DNA of 64,000 nucleotides from Streptomyces sp. NBC_00273 (GCF_036178145.1 NZ_CP108067.1:868001-932000); one strand, 5' to 3'. Positions 43,487 to 54,917 are shown, counted from the stretch's first letter. The notes: generated by a model not told the origin, from the sequence alone. Numbers and translations are program-made.

Positions 43487-43897
43487 CTACGTGCAGTCCG
43501 GGCAGAGGCCGCGGTAGGTGACCTCGACCCCGGACACCGTGAAGCCGAAGCGCTCGTCCGCCGGCAGGCCGGCCAAGGGGTCGTCCGTCGGGTGGACGTC
43601 GCGGATGAGGCCGCAGGCGGAACACACCAGGTGCTGGTGCGGGTGGTGCGCGTTGGGGTCGTAGCGCTTCGCCCGGCCGTCGGTGGCGACCTCCACGACC
43701 TCGCCGAGGGCGACCAGCTCGCCCAGGGCGTTGTAGACCGTCGCCCGGGAGATCTCCGGCAACCGCTGGGCCGCACGTGCGTGCACCTCGTCCGCCGTGA
43801 GGTGCACGTGGTCGCCGTCGAGGACCTCCGCGACCACGCGCCGCTGGGACGTCATTCGCCAGCCACGCCCGCGCAAACGCTCCAGCAGGTCACTCAT
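43487..43897 (-). CDS. Fur-family repressor (CatR/FurA/PerR-like)
   Basis: 136 residues. The winged-helix core is LRGRGWRMTSQRRVVAEVL...ISRATVYNALGELVALG and the regulatory region has HPHQHLVCSACGLI; structural zinc would be held by CSAC and the C-terminal CPDC pair. It is divergent from katG, and in Streptomyces CatR/FurA/FurS proteins repress catalase or catalase-peroxidase genes until oxidised by peroxide, so this gene is probably the peroxide sensor for katG. ATG 43897 follows AGGTGGG. Confidence 0.88.
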   Translation of the reverse strand: MSDLLERLRGRGWRMTSQRRVVAEVLDGDHVHLTADEVHARAAQRLPEISRATVYNALGELVALGEVVEVATDGRAKRYDPNAHHPHQHLVCSACGLIRDVHPTDDPLAGLPADERFGFTVSGVEVTYRGLCPDCT

Positions 43898-46530
<2,633 letters not shown>

Positions 46531-46536
46531 TCGTGC

Positions 46537-46569
46537 CGTCCGGGCCGACCCCACCGGCCGGCCCGGACG
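46537..46569 (+). terminator. Strong hairpin after katG
   Basis: Perfect 11-bp arms (CGTCCGGGCCG / CGGCCCGGACG) with an 11-nt loop, starting seven bases after the katG stop. Confidence 0.7.
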
Positions 46570-46616
46570 TCCGGCACCCCGTGGACGGGCCCCGTGGCCG
46601 GCGCCCGGATGCCGGA

Positions 46617-47579
46617 CTACGGCTCCGCGTGGACGCGGCCCACGACGAGCCGGACGGCGCTGATCGTCAGGTCGGGATCGTGCACCTGTACGTAGTGATC
46701 GCTCCCGGTGGCCAGGAACTGCGGTGTCTGCGACCCCAGCTCCACCAGCTCCTGCTGGACCCGGGGCCAGACCCGCTCGAGGGTGTCCAGGAGGTCCTTC
46801 GGGGACCCGGGCGGGGCGGCGAAGGGTTCCGTCTTGCTGAGGACTGCCATGGGGACCGCGGGCAGCGGGTGCGCGGCAGTGACGGAATCGATCGAGCCGT
46901 CGATGTCCACCCTCTCGAAGGCGGGTTGCGCGTCGAAGGGCGTGCCGGGTCGGTCGAGCAGCGTGCGGTACGCGGCCCACCGCACGCCGAAGAGCGCGCG
47001 GACGTCCGTGCCGAAGGCGTCGACGAAGACCAGGCCTGCCGTCTTCTCGGGGTGTCGCTGGGCGTACAGCCGGGTGATCATCCCTCCGAAGGAGTGGCCG
47101 ACCAGCACGTAGGGGCCCGGCAGGCGGGCGGACGTCAGCAGCTCGTCGAGATCGTCGGCCATCGCGCTGAGGGAGCGGGTGCCGTTGACCGGCGTGCTGC
47201 GGGTGGTGAGCGCCAACGGGTCGGCGTACCGGACGGTTCCGGGCCGGTCGTAGATGCAGACCCGGGTGAACGCCGCGACGCCGGGGAACACCGCCGGGGA
47301 CTTCGGTACGGGCGGCCGGGTGTCGGTGAACGTCCAGGTGTCGGAGGAATCGTGCAGCCCGGATTCCAGCAGGACGAGGGGGCTGCCGCTGCCCTTGCAG
47401 CTCAGATAGATCTTCCGGCCGCCGCCCACGTCGACCTGGCCGGAGAAGTCGCCGGTGGCCGGGGCGGAGGAGGGCCCGGGCGGTGAGCCGCGCAGCACCG
47501 AGGGGCTGCCGCACCCCGCAACGGCGGCCAGTACCGCCGCGGCCGCCATGACGGTCAGGAGCAGGATTCGGTGTCGCAT
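46617..47579 (-). CDS. Alpha/beta hydrolase lipoprotein
   Basis: 320 residues. The signal ends in a clear lipobox (AAVAGCG, Cys about 23), so it is tethered on the outside of the membrane. Nucleophile elbow VGHSFGG, acid likely in VFVDAFG or the later SKTEPF region, His in GSDHYVQVHDP. The oxyanion region is VLLESGLHDSSDTW, typical of alpha/beta hydrolases of unknown substrate. GGAGAG precedes ATG 47579. It is convergent with katG past a hairpin. Confidence 0.84.
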   Translation of the reverse strand: MRHRILLLTVMAAAAVLAAVAGCGSPSVLRGSPPGPSSAPATGDFSGQVDVGGGRKIYLSCKGSGSPLVLLESGLHDSSDTWTFTDTRPPVPKSPAVFPGVAAFTRVCIYDRPGTVRYADPLALTTRSTPVNGTRSLSAMADDLDELLTSARLPGPYVLVGHSFGGMITRLYAQRHPEKTAGLVFVDAFGTDVRALFGVRWAAYRTLLDRPGTPFDAQPAFERVDIDGSIDSVTAAHPLPAVPMAVLSKTEPFAAPPGSPKDLLDTLERVWPRVQQELVELGSQTPQFLATGSDHYVQVHDPDLTISAVRLVVGRVHAEP

Positions 47580-47715
47580 CGGCTCTCCGGGTCCCTCGTC
47601 GGTGTCCCTCTCCGGTTTCTCCCCGTCGCCCTCGTCTCCCTCGATCATCCGGCACGAGGGGCCGCGCGCCCGGCATTGCCGGACGGGGAGTCGCGGCCCC
47701 TCGGTCGCCGGGTCG

Positions 47716-48105
47716 CTACGCGCCGGCGCCGGCGGCCACTTGGGCCATCTCCCGATCCACGGCGCCGAGTTCTTCCTTCCGGTCCATGAGCACCAACTGC
47801 TCCCGGTAGCGCTCCAGCGCCTTGATGAGCAGGAGGTCCCGGCTCGGCTCCATGGTGTACATGCGGCGCGCGACGGCGACGGCCTCGGCCCGCAGGGCCA
47901 GCGCGGTGTCGGGCAGATGTGCGAAGTCCTGGCGGCTGTACTCGTACAACGCCTCGGCGAGCAGCGGCAGATACGCCAGCGGACTCACCTGGACGAGCAC
48001 GCGGTAGGCGGCGACCTCTTGCCGGGCCGGCAGGGTCTGTGATCCGAGGAGGGCGACACGAGCTCGGAGTACCGCGTCGTGATGGGCGTGCGCTGAGTAA
48101 GTCAT
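47716..48105 (-). CDS. Hypothetical helical (TPR-like) protein
   Basis: 129 residues, soluble and nearly all helical: VAAYRVLVQVSPLAYLPLLAEALYEYS then LALRAEAVAVARRMY and LIKALERYREQLVLMD, with a repeat period near 34-38 residues, as in TPR-like helical hairpins. ATG 48105; an upstream ATG (frame open to 48153) has no ribosome site. Lies 160 bp from an IS5-type element inserted upstream. Confidence 0.6.
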   Translation of the reverse strand: MTYSAHAHHDAVLRARVALLGSQTLPARQEVAAYRVLVQVSPLAYLPLLAEALYEYSRQDFAHLPDTALALRAEAVAVARRMYTMEPSRDLLLIKALERYREQLVLMDRKEELGAVDREMAQVAAGAGA

Positions 48106-48268
48106 GACGGCGATTCTGAAAGCCGCACAGGGGTCCGAACAAGGGCAATTCACTGTGCCCTTGGTCCTACGAAAACGGCCTCTGACCTGTCATGATTGAT
48201 ACGTCTTCACCCCTGTGACCCACGGAGCGGGACAGCAGCCGAAGAAGGACGGGCGGATGCGGGGCGCT

Positions 48269-49163
48269 AGGGTCTGTCGTCAAAGTGATCTTGGATTGTG
48301 GATCATGGTTCGTGATACGTCGCCATGAACTGTCCGATGCCGAGTGGGAACTCGTGCAGCCGTTGCTGCCCCGGCCCGTGTTGGGGCGGCCGCGGCTGGA
48401 TGACCGGACGGTCCTCAACGGGATCGTGTGGAAGTTCCGCACCGGGGTGGCATGGCGGGACGTGCCCGGGAGATACGGCCCGTGGGCCAGTCTTCACACC
48501 CGTTTCCGCCGGTGGGCAGCGGACGGAACCTTCGAGCGCATGCTCCAGGCCGCGCAAGCGAACGCCGATTCGGCGGGCGGAATCGAGTGGCTGGTGTCCG
48601 TCGATTCCAGCATCGTCCGCGCCCACCAGCACGCGGCCGGAGCCCGAAGAAGGGGCTCCGAAACCCAGCCCTCGGCCGGTCCCGCGGTGGGCTGACCAGC
48701 AAGATTCACCTGGCCTGCGATGGATCGGGCCGACCGCTCGCCTTCATCCTGACCGGCGGGAACACCAACGACTGCACGCAGTTCACCGCCGTGATGGAGG
48801 CAATACGGGTGCCCCGAATCGGGCCGGGCCGGCCACGCGTGCGGCCCGACCACGTCATCGGCGACAAGGGTTACAGCTCGAAGGCGATCCGCACCTGGCT
48901 GCGTCGCCGGGGCATCACCCACACCATCCCGGAGCGGTCCGACCAGGTCCGTAACCGAGCACGGCGCGGCAGCCGAGGTGGCCGCCCACCGGCCTTCGAC
49001 AAGCAGGTCTACAAACGCCGCAACGTGGTGGAACGGTGCTTCAACCGCCTGAAGCAGTGGCGTGGCATCGCCACCAGGTACGACAAGACCGCCCAGGCCT
49101 ACCAAGCAGCCGTCACCCTCGCATCGCTCCTGATGTGGGCGTGACACTTTGACGACAACTCCT
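48269..49163 (+). mobile_element. Complete IS5-family (IS427-type) insertion sequence
   Basis: About 895 bp. The terminal inverted repeats have 13 identical bases (TGTCGTCAAAGTG) inside an imperfect 22-bp match. The ends sit within CTAG at both borders (48267-48270, 49162-49165), compatible with a TA target duplication. It carries one transposase in two overlapping frames and leaves no flanking gene obviously disrupted. Confidence 0.9.
48312..49144 (+). CDS. IS5-family transposase, two frames joined by a -1 frameshift
   Basis: The N-terminal frame (48312-48695) carries the helix-turn-helix-like RRHELSDAEWELVQPLLPR and the first catalytic Asp (VSVDSSIVRAHQH); the C-terminal frame, joined near CCCGAAGAAGGGG at about 48640-48655, carries GRSRGGLTSKIHLA, the second Asp (IGDKGYSS) and the Glu (RRNVVERCFNRLKQWRG). 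Such programmed -1 frameshifting is known for this IS group, so the enzyme is probably functional. The frameshift could alternatively be a mutation; the slippery site here is G/A-rich rather than the classic A-run. Confidence 0.85.
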
Positions 49164-49202
49164 AGCAAGGTTCCCGTGGTGACGGCGCGTCCCGCACGAG
49201 AG

Positions 49203-49625
49203 CTATCCGAGGAACGACAGCCGCACCTGACGCTCCGGGTTGTCCTTGTTCGTGTCCACGAGGGTGACGGACTGCCAGGTTCCGAGCTCCAGCACTCCGT
49301 CGATCACGGGCAGCGTCGCGTGGGGCGGGACGATCGCGGGCAGTACGTGGTCCCGGCCGTGGCCGGGGGAACCGTGCCGGTGTCGCCAGCGGGCATCGGT
49401 CGGCAGCAGGGACGCCAGGGCCTGCAGGAGGTCCTCGTCACTGCCCGCTCCCGTCTCGATGACGGCGAGTCCGGCGGTCGCGTGCGGCGTGAAGATGTTG
49501 AGCAGTCCGCTCCGGCCCCGCGCCACCTCCCCGAGGAACGAGGTGCAGGCTTCGGTCAGGTCATGGACGGTCTCCCGGTCACCGGTCGTCACGTCGATGG
49601 TGCGTGAGGCAAAGATGTCGGCCAT
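49203..49625 (-). CDS. YjbQ-family protein (secondary thiamine-phosphate synthase-like)
   Basis: 140-residue trimeric beta-fold protein. Family marks are the PHATAGLAVIETGAGSDEDLL block (His and Glu) and HGRDHVLPAIVPPHATLPVID. Some members complement thiamine-phosphate synthase mutants, but the true role is unclear. ATG 49625; the stop lies just past the IS end, so the IS sits in the 3' flank of this gene without damage. Confidence 0.85.
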   Translation of the reverse strand: MADIFASRTIDVTTGDRETVHDLTEACTSFLGEVARGRSGLLNIFTPHATAGLAVIETGAGSDEDLLQALASLLPTDARWRHRHGSPGHGRDHVLPAIVPPHATLPVIDGVLELGTWQSVTLVDTNKDNPERQVRLSFLG

Positions 49626-49767
49626 GACCGCATCCTTGCGCCCGGCCGCCCCACCGGCGCGCAACCTCGGCCGGTGTCGGCCGAACCGCCCGCCCGGCCG
49701 GCCGGCCGGCCGCCTACGATGATCACAGGGGGCTCGATCCGTCCCCGCTCGCGCTCCGGGGGGAATC

Positions 49768-49827
49768 GTGACCGAGGTGACCGACCGGCCCGTACGCCGT
49801 TCCCTGCTCGTCGAGGACGAGGAATGA
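49768..49827 (+). CDS. 19-codon leader ORF coupled to the TPR-like gene
   Basis: GTG 49768 follows an excellent GGGGGGA site and reads 19 codons (TEVTDRPVRRSLLVEDEE) to a TGA at 49825-49827 that overlaps the downstream ATG 49824 as ATGA. This arrangement would couple translation of the following gene to the leader. No homology known; could be a true small protein or a regulatory leader. Confidence 0.5.
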   Translation: MTEVTDRPVRRSLLVEDEE

Positions 49828-50732
49828 CGGAGGGGGACGTCAAGGCCCTGGCGCAGGAACTCGTCGCACTCGATGTGGCAGCCGGGGCGCGGTGGGCGGT
49901 GGGGCCGGCACTGGGGGCCGTACGTGCGGTCGGCCGCAGCCGGCCGGAGCCCCGGGACGGCGTCGCGGAGCGGGCCGCGCGTGCCGAGTTGTACCAGGTC
50001 GCCGCCTGGATCGCCTTCGACGCCGAACGGCACGGCGTCTCGCGGCGGCTCCACCTACGGGCCTTGGAGCTGGCGCGGAGCGACCCGGCGGAAGGACCGG
50101 ACGCCGCCGTGGAGCCGCTGATCCTCGCGGTGCTGGCGATGCAGGAGGAACACCTGGGGCGGCCCGCGCAGTCCTTGCGGATCGCCTCGTCCGTGCTGGC
50201 CCGCAGGGCGCTTCCCGGCCGGGTCGCAGCGATCTTCCACGTACGGGCGGGGCGCGCGCTGGCCCGCATGGGGAACGGGCCGCTCGCCGGGCGGGCCCTG
50301 GGGACCGCCGCCGAGCTGCTGGCCGACCGGCCCACGGACCGGGACCCCGCCTGGGCCTGGTGGTTCGACCGGCACGAACTGGACGGTCACCACGGCCTGG
50401 CGCGGGCCGCGCTCGGGGACCTGGGGGCGGCGGCCGCCCTCCTCCACGACGCCGCGCACGCCGGCGGTGACGGCGGCGGCCCCGCCTACCGGGTGCTGTT
50501 CGCCGCGGAACTCGCCCTGGTGCAGGCCCGGGCGGGTGACTGGCGCGAGGTCGACGCGGCCATGGCCACCCTGATGGACGGGGTGTCCTCCGTCGGGTCC
50601 GTGCGCGCGCTGCGGGTCATGGGCCGGGCCGCCCGGCTCGTCGAGGACGGCCGTCGCGTCCCGCGCCGAACCCGTGACACGGCCCGCCACCTCGCCCTGG
50701 CCCTGCACGACACCGGTACCGGCGCCGGATGA
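49824..50732 (+). CDS. Hypothetical TPR-like helical protein
   Basis: 302 residues, soluble, all-helical. Repeated helix pairs such as AELYQVAAWIAFDAERHG, AAIFHVRAGRALARMGNGPLAGRAL and DHHGLARAALGDLGAAAALL-type segments (period about 40) resemble TPR arrays. It looks like the sensor half of Streptomyces XRE/TPR regulators but without the HTH. It begins with an ATGA overlap with a 19-codon leader. Confidence 0.65.
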   Translation: MTEGDVKALAQELVALDVAAGARWAVGPALGAVRAVGRSRPEPRDGVAERAARAELYQVAAWIAFDAERHGVSRRLHLRALELARSDPAEGPDAAVEPLILAVLAMQEEHLGRPAQSLRIASSVLARRALPGRVAAIFHVRAGRALARMGNGPLAGRALGTAAELLADRPTDRDPAWAWWFDRHELDGHHGLARAALGDLGAAAALLHDAAHAGGDGGGPAYRVLFAAELALVQARAGDWREVDAAMATLMDGVSSVGSVRALRVMGRAARLVEDGRRVPRRTRDTARHLALALHDTGTGAG

Positions 50733-50781
50733 GCGGGGCAGCGCAGGACACCCGGCGGACGTCGGCGGCGTGGTGGTCCCC

Positions 50782-51609
50782 TCAGGCCTCGGCCAGGCCG
50801 GTGACCTCCTGCACGTGGCGCAGGCTGGGCGGGGCGAGCACCTCGTTCAGCTGCTGGAAGATCTGCCGCGCGGCGACCGCGTTCCAGTCCGCGGGGAGCA
50901 GTTCGGCGGGCAGTCCGGGGTCGAGGTAGGGCAGGCGGCGCCACTGGGTGAGCATCGGGACGTAGTGGCGGAAGGCCTCGGCGCCGTCGATGGCGGGCCG
51001 CTCGGTCAGTCCCGCGGCGACGGGCCCGTAGGCCTCGGTGAATCCGGCGTACTGCTCCTCGATCGCCGGGAAGTCCCACCACGAGCTGACCGTCCCGGGC
51101 AGGTCGCTGAAGGCCGCGTATTCGGCGGCGAACAGGTGCACGTACTCGCTGAGCCCGAGCCGGACGAGCATGTCGCGGGCGTCGCCGAGGAGGCGGCCGG
51201 GCGCCAACCACACGCCCGGGGCGATGTTCCCGAAGCCCAGCCAGGTCAGCCGTGTGCGCAGCTGGTAGCGGTAGGAGCGCTCGGACTCCGGTACGGAGAA
51301 GACGGCCATGGCCCAGCCGTCGCTCAGCTCGGCCGGTTCCAGGCTGCCGAAGATGCGCCGGTCGCCCTCGTCGAAGACGGGCTGCGCGCCCGGGCTGAGT
51401 CGGTACCCGGTGGCGCCGCGGCGTTCCGGTTCGAGGACGCCCTTCTTCTTGAGCCGGGAGATCGCCGAGCGCGCCGCCGGACCGTCCACGTCCAGCTCGG
51501 CCATCAGGGTGACCAGGTCGGCGACGGAGATCCAGCCGCCGAGGCGTCGCAGGAACGCCCCGTAGACCGTGTTGATCAACGAGCTGGGCCTGAGGGGACT
51601 GTCCGCCAT
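50782..51609 (-). CDS. PaaX-family transcriptional regulator
   Basis: 275 residues. The N-terminal winged helix is SLINTVYGAFLRRLGGWISVADLVTLM...ARSAISRLKKKGVL; the central ferredoxin-like and C-terminal helical domains (RTRLTWLGFGNIAPGVWLAPG...AFRHYVPMLTQWRRLPYLDPGLP) match PaaX-type repressors that sense phenylacetyl-CoA or other aryl-CoA. No aromatic degradation genes are nearby, so the target lies elsewhere. ATG 51609 follows GGAAGGTG; a GTG two codons upstream is possible. Confidence 0.85.
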   Translation of the reverse strand: MADSPLRPSSLINTVYGAFLRRLGGWISVADLVTLMAELDVDGPAARSAISRLKKKGVLEPERRGATGYRLSPGAQPVFDEGDRRIFGSLEPAELSDGWAMAVFSVPESERSYRYQLRTRLTWLGFGNIAPGVWLAPGRLLGDARDMLVRLGLSEYVHLFAAEYAAFSDLPGTVSSWWDFPAIEEQYAGFTEAYGPVAAGLTERPAIDGAEAFRHYVPMLTQWRRLPYLDPGLPAELLPADWNAVAARQIFQQLNEVLAPPSLRHVQEVTGLAEA

Positions 51610-51716
51610 GATCACCTTCCGTCGTGTGCGGTGGTGATCCTATCGACCCGGGCGAACGCGACGTCGCCCAGGTCACGGCCCCGGCGGCGGGGTCAGGGTC
51701 CCGGTCAGGGGCGGGG

Positions 51717-53060
51717 TCAGAGGCGGGCGGCCCGCTTGAGCCGGCCCAGGTCCACGAACTTGAAGTCGGTGTCGGTGCGGGCCTGGCCGTCGGCTCCAGT
51801 GGTCCGGGGGGTGTTGTGGCCGTCCTGGACGACCAGTAGGCCGCCCGGGAACCGCTTGCCCAGCGGTGCGCTCGTGACGGCGGCGCCGTCGCACTCCTGC
51901 GAACCGTCCGGCGAGCCGGGCGTCGCACCGTCACCGATGCGGAAGCCGCGGACGTACGCGTTGCCGTGCTCTCGGTCGAAGACGGCGAAGGTGTCGTCGC
52001 CCTGGCTGGACGCGAGCAGGTAACCACCGTGGCCGGGGTGCTTCGGGTCGCGCCAGATGGTCAGACCCTCCACGTCGGCGGAGACGTGCCGGCCGCCGAA
52101 GCCCGGGTCCGCGCCCGCGTCGCACTCCTCCGTCCCGGGGTTCCAGGTGCCGGGCACGCCGAAGGTGCGGACCTTCTCGATGAGGCGGGCGGGCGAGCGC
52201 AGGTCGGCGTCGAGCTTCCAGATGCCGACGTCCTCCTGACCGGCGTAGAGGTCACCGGTGTCGGGATCGACGACCATGCCCTCGACCTGGGGCCGCTCCC
52301 CCGGTTCGCCGCACGGCGCCCAGCTCTTCCCGTTCGGCAGGGTGAAGGAGGCGGGCAGCGAGGTGGTGCGGACGGTGCGGTAGCCGACCTTGCCCTGGGC
52401 GTTCGGCAGCAGTTCGGCGAGAGCGAGGTCGGTGGCGTGGCGCCGGCTGGTGACCGCGTACGAGCGACCGTTGCGGCGGTCGGTGTAGGCGGCCAGGCCG
52501 TAGGCGGTCCGCTGGTCGTTGACCTCGTCCTGGCCGCTGGAGAAGACCTGCGGGGCGGCGGTCTCGTCGGTGACGTCGACCAGCGGGGCGGCGGGGCGCT
52601 TCGGGTCGATCCGGTAGACGCGCAACTGGTCGCGGCCGCGGTCGGAGACGACGGCCACGTCGTGGCGACCGTCCGGGAAGCGGAGTCCGGTGATCAGGTC
52701 GACGTTGTTGAAGCGCCCGGGCTTGTCGCCGTCCCTCGGCGGCGCGGGCGCGGGCAGCGCCTGCACCTGGCGCCCGTCCAGGTCGTAGACGCGCAGGCCG
52801 CCCTCCTTGGCGGTGGCGATGACCAGACTGGCGTCGGGGTCCTTGGCGTTGCGCCAGATCGCCGGGTCGTCGGCGTTCGCGTTGCCGCCGGCCTCGTCGT
52901 CGAAGAGGGAGGGCGTCTCGACGGAGGCCGCCACCCGGGGCAGCGACGGTGCCGTGCCGCCGTGGGCCGCCTCGGCGTGCGCCGGTACGGCGATCACGCC
53001 CAGGGCCACTACGGCCGCTGCGGCCACGGCCGGGGTCCGCCTGCTCGGGATCACGCGCAT
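51717..53060 (-). CDS. Secreted beta-propeller phytase (3-phytase)
   Basis: 447 residues. A cleavable signal (TPAVAAAAVVALGVIAVPAHAEA) is followed by the six-bladed phytase: NANADDPAIWRNAKDPDASLVIAT, FNNVDLITGL and VVSDRGRDQLRVYRI, AYGLAAYTD, GQEDVGIWKLDAD, DVEGLTIW. Acidic Ca2+/phosphate site residues of the family (DDP, D in VDLI, E in VEGLT) are present. Releases phosphate from phytate outside the cell. AGGAGG lies four bases before ATG 53060; the adjacent ATG 53063 is possible. A likely phosphate-regulated promoter lies upstream. Confidence 0.9.
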   Translation of the reverse strand: MRVIPSRRTPAVAAAAVVALGVIAVPAHAEAAHGGTAPSLPRVAASVETPSLFDDEAGGNANADDPAIWRNAKDPDASLVIATAKEGGLRVYDLDGRQVQALPAPAPPRDGDKPGRFNNVDLITGLRFPDGRHDVAVVSDRGRDQLRVYRIDPKRPAAPLVDVTDETAAPQVFSSGQDEVNDQRTAYGLAAYTDRRNGRSYAVTSRRHATDLALAELLPNAQGKVGYRTVRTTSLPASFTLPNGKSWAPCGEPGERPQVEGMVVDPDTGDLYAGQEDVGIWKLDADLRSPARLIEKVRTFGVPGTWNPGTEECDAGADPGFGGRHVSADVEGLTIWRDPKHPGHGGYLLASSQGDDTFAVFDREHGNAYVRGFRIGDGATPGSPDGSQECDGAAVTSAPLGKRFPGGLLVVQDGHNTPRTTGADGQARTDTDFKFVDLGRLKRAARL

Positions 53061-53161
53061 CATGCCTCCTATTGGGGGGGTACGGGGGGCCGGCCGCCTG
53101 CTGGCCGGGGTGTCCGGCGGTCCGTGACGGGCCGCACCCACCGTGGGCCACGTCCGGGTGA

Positions 53162-53205
53162 CGACCATGGAGCGGGCATGACGTGCGCATGACTGAATGG
53201 TGAAA
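53162..53205 (-). promoter_or_regulatory. Four 11-bp direct repeats: possible PHO-box-like PhoP site
   Basis: Read on the minus strand the phytase upstream region has four consecutive 11-nt units beginning TTTCACC, AGTCATG, CGTCATG and CTCCATG. Streptomyces PHO boxes are 11-bp direct repeats with consensus GTTCACC in the first seven bases; only the first unit matches well (6/7), the others share a TCA/CCA core. Confidence 0.35.
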
Positions 53206-53366
53206 TCCGGCGGCCCCGGGGCTTTCCCGGGAGCTTCCTTAGCGGAACGTTAGATCTGCGTGGCGGACCTTGTCCGGGTACGACGGCCGCCGCATGCTCT
53301 GGACACTCCCCCAGCGCCGGGGGCGTTCTGCCGTCCCTCATCAGGGAACATTCCTCTGGAGCCGCC
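53206..53366. other. Divergent region between phytase and MHS transporter genes
   Basis: The remaining part of the approximately 300-bp gap; includes the phytase repeats separately noted. It contains a GC-rich inverted repeat (CCCCGGGGCTTTCCCGGG-like at about 53214-53231) and the likely promoter of the transporter gene. No gene seen. Confidence 0.4.
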
Positions 53367-54770
53367 ATGTCCCCGTCCGTCGTCATGCCCGCGTCGCCGC
53401 CCGGGGACGAGCGCAGGAAGCGCCGTCTCGCCCTGGTCGGCGGTTCGCTCGGCAATCTCGTCGAGTGGTACGACTGGTTCGTCTACGCCAGCTTCGCGAT
53501 CTACTTCGCCGATTCCTTCTTCCCCGGCGACAACCCGACCACCCAGCTGATGAACACGGCCGGGATCTTCGCCGTCGGCTTCCTGATGCGTCCCGTCGGC
53601 GGGTGGATCCTGGGCCGTGCCGCCGACCGACACGGGCGCAAGAGCGCCCTCACCCTCACCGTCACCATGATGTCGGTGGCCGCCCTGCTGATCGCCGTCG
53701 CCCCGACCTACGGCCAGGCCGGGTACTTCGGCGCCCTGGTGCTCCTGCTCGCCCGGCTGCTCCAGGGGATGAGCATCGGCGGCGAGTACGCGGCCAGCGC
53801 CACCTACCTGACCGAGGCGTCGGCCCGGAACCGGCGCGGGCTGGGCTCGTCCTTCCAGTACGTGTCGATGACCTGCGGCCAGCTGCTCGGACTGGGCATT
53901 CTGATCACCCTCCAGCACACCCTGACCACCGCCCAGCTGCAGAGCTGGGGCTGGCGGCTCCCGTTCCTCCTCGGGGCGCTGTTCGCGGTGGTCGTCTTCT
54001 GGCTGCGGCGTCGGCTGCAGGAGACCGACGCGTTCAAGGAGGAGTCGTCGGCGTCGGCGGAGACGGGCGGGGACGCCCACGACGACAGCACGCGCGGCAC
54101 GCTGAAGGCCCTGTGGCAGTACCGGCGGCAGGCGGGACTGGTCATGGCGCTCACCCTCGGCGGAACCGTGGCCTACTACACCTACACCACCTACCTCACC
54201 AAGTACCTGGTCGGCAGCGCGGGCATGGAGAAGACCACCGCCACGCTCGTCAGCTTCACCGCGCTGACCCTCTTCGCCGTGCTGCAGCCCTTCGCCGGCA
54301 TGCTGTCCGACCGGATCGGCCGCCGGCCCCTGCTGATCACCTTCGCGGTGGGCTGCACCGTCGGCACGTACCCGATCATGACCGCGCTCGGATCGGCGTC
54401 CTCGTACTGGTCCGCGCTCGGGCTGTCCCTGCTGGCCCTGGTCATCATCACCGGCTACACGTCCATCAACGCGGCGGTCAAGGCCGAGCTGTTCCCGACC
54501 CGGGTGCGCGCGCTGGGCGTGGCGCTGCCGTACGCGATCGCCAACGCGCTGTTCGGCGGCACGGCGGAGTACGTGGCCCTGTGGTTCAAGAACAGCGGGC
54601 ACGAGAAGATGTTCTTCTGGTACGTCTCCGGGTGCGCGCTGATCTCCCTCGTCACCTACGTGCTCATGCCGGACACCCGCAATGCCGCGCTGAGCCGCGC
54701 CGAGGCCGAGGCCGACGGCGACCCCGCGCTCGAGCGGCCGGCGGCCGCTCCCGCCGAGGCAGCACGCTGA
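53367..54770 (+). CDS. MFS transporter, MHS (alpha-ketoglutarate/citrate permease-like) family
   Basis: 467 residues, 12 membrane segments. The signatures GNLVEWYDWFVYASFA and MRPVGGWILGRAADRHGRKSALTLTVTMM are the classic metabolite:H+ symporter opening and loop 2-3 motif, with RLLQGMSIGGEYAASATYL in helix 4-5. Imports di- or tricarboxylate-type organic acids. GGAGCC precedes ATG 53367. A response regulator and histidine kinase follow 148 bp downstream and could control it. Confidence 0.92.
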   Translation: MSPSVVMPASPPGDERRKRRLALVGGSLGNLVEWYDWFVYASFAIYFADSFFPGDNPTTQLMNTAGIFAVGFLMRPVGGWILGRAADRHGRKSALTLTVTMMSVAALLIAVAPTYGQAGYFGALVLLLARLLQGMSIGGEYAASATYLTEASARNRRGLGSSFQYVSMTCGQLLGLGILITLQHTLTTAQLQSWGWRLPFLLGALFAVVVFWLRRRLQETDAFKEESSASAETGGDAHDDSTRGTLKALWQYRRQAGLVMALTLGGTVAYYTYTTYLTKYLVGSAGMEKTTATLVSFTALTLFAVLQPFAGMLSDRIGRRPLLITFAVGCTVGTYPIMTALGSASSYWSALGLSLLALVIITGYTSINAAVKAELFPTRVRALGVALPYAIANALFGGTAEYVALWFKNSGHEKMFFWYVSGCALISLVTYVLMPDTRNAALSRAEAEADGDPALERPAAAPAEAAR

Positions 54771-54814
54771 TCCGACCCGGTGAACCGGCGCGTCGGCTCC
54801 CGTAAGCTGCTGCG

Positions 54815-54904
54815 CCGGGTCACGGGGATCCGGTCACGGGGGCTCCGGTACGTCGGGGCGCCGGTACACGGGGCTCCGGTGCACGACGCTCCGGTCACAG
54901 GTCG
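54815..54904 (+). repeat. Six tandem 15-16 bp iterons upstream of the response regulator
   Basis: Units starting at 54815, 54830, 54845, 54861, 54876 and 54891 share the consensus CCGGTCACGGGGCT. They end 14 bp before the ATG of the response regulator gene, in its untranslated leader. Confidence 0.75.
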
Positions 54905-54917
54905 CGAGGGACTGTCT

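Noticed and set aside
42918..43776. N-terminal extension of the Pls synthetase frame toward 43776
   Set aside because: The extension overlaps the Fur-type gene in a different frame and the small gene at 43165; the A domain begins after ATG 42918, which has GAGGG upstream.
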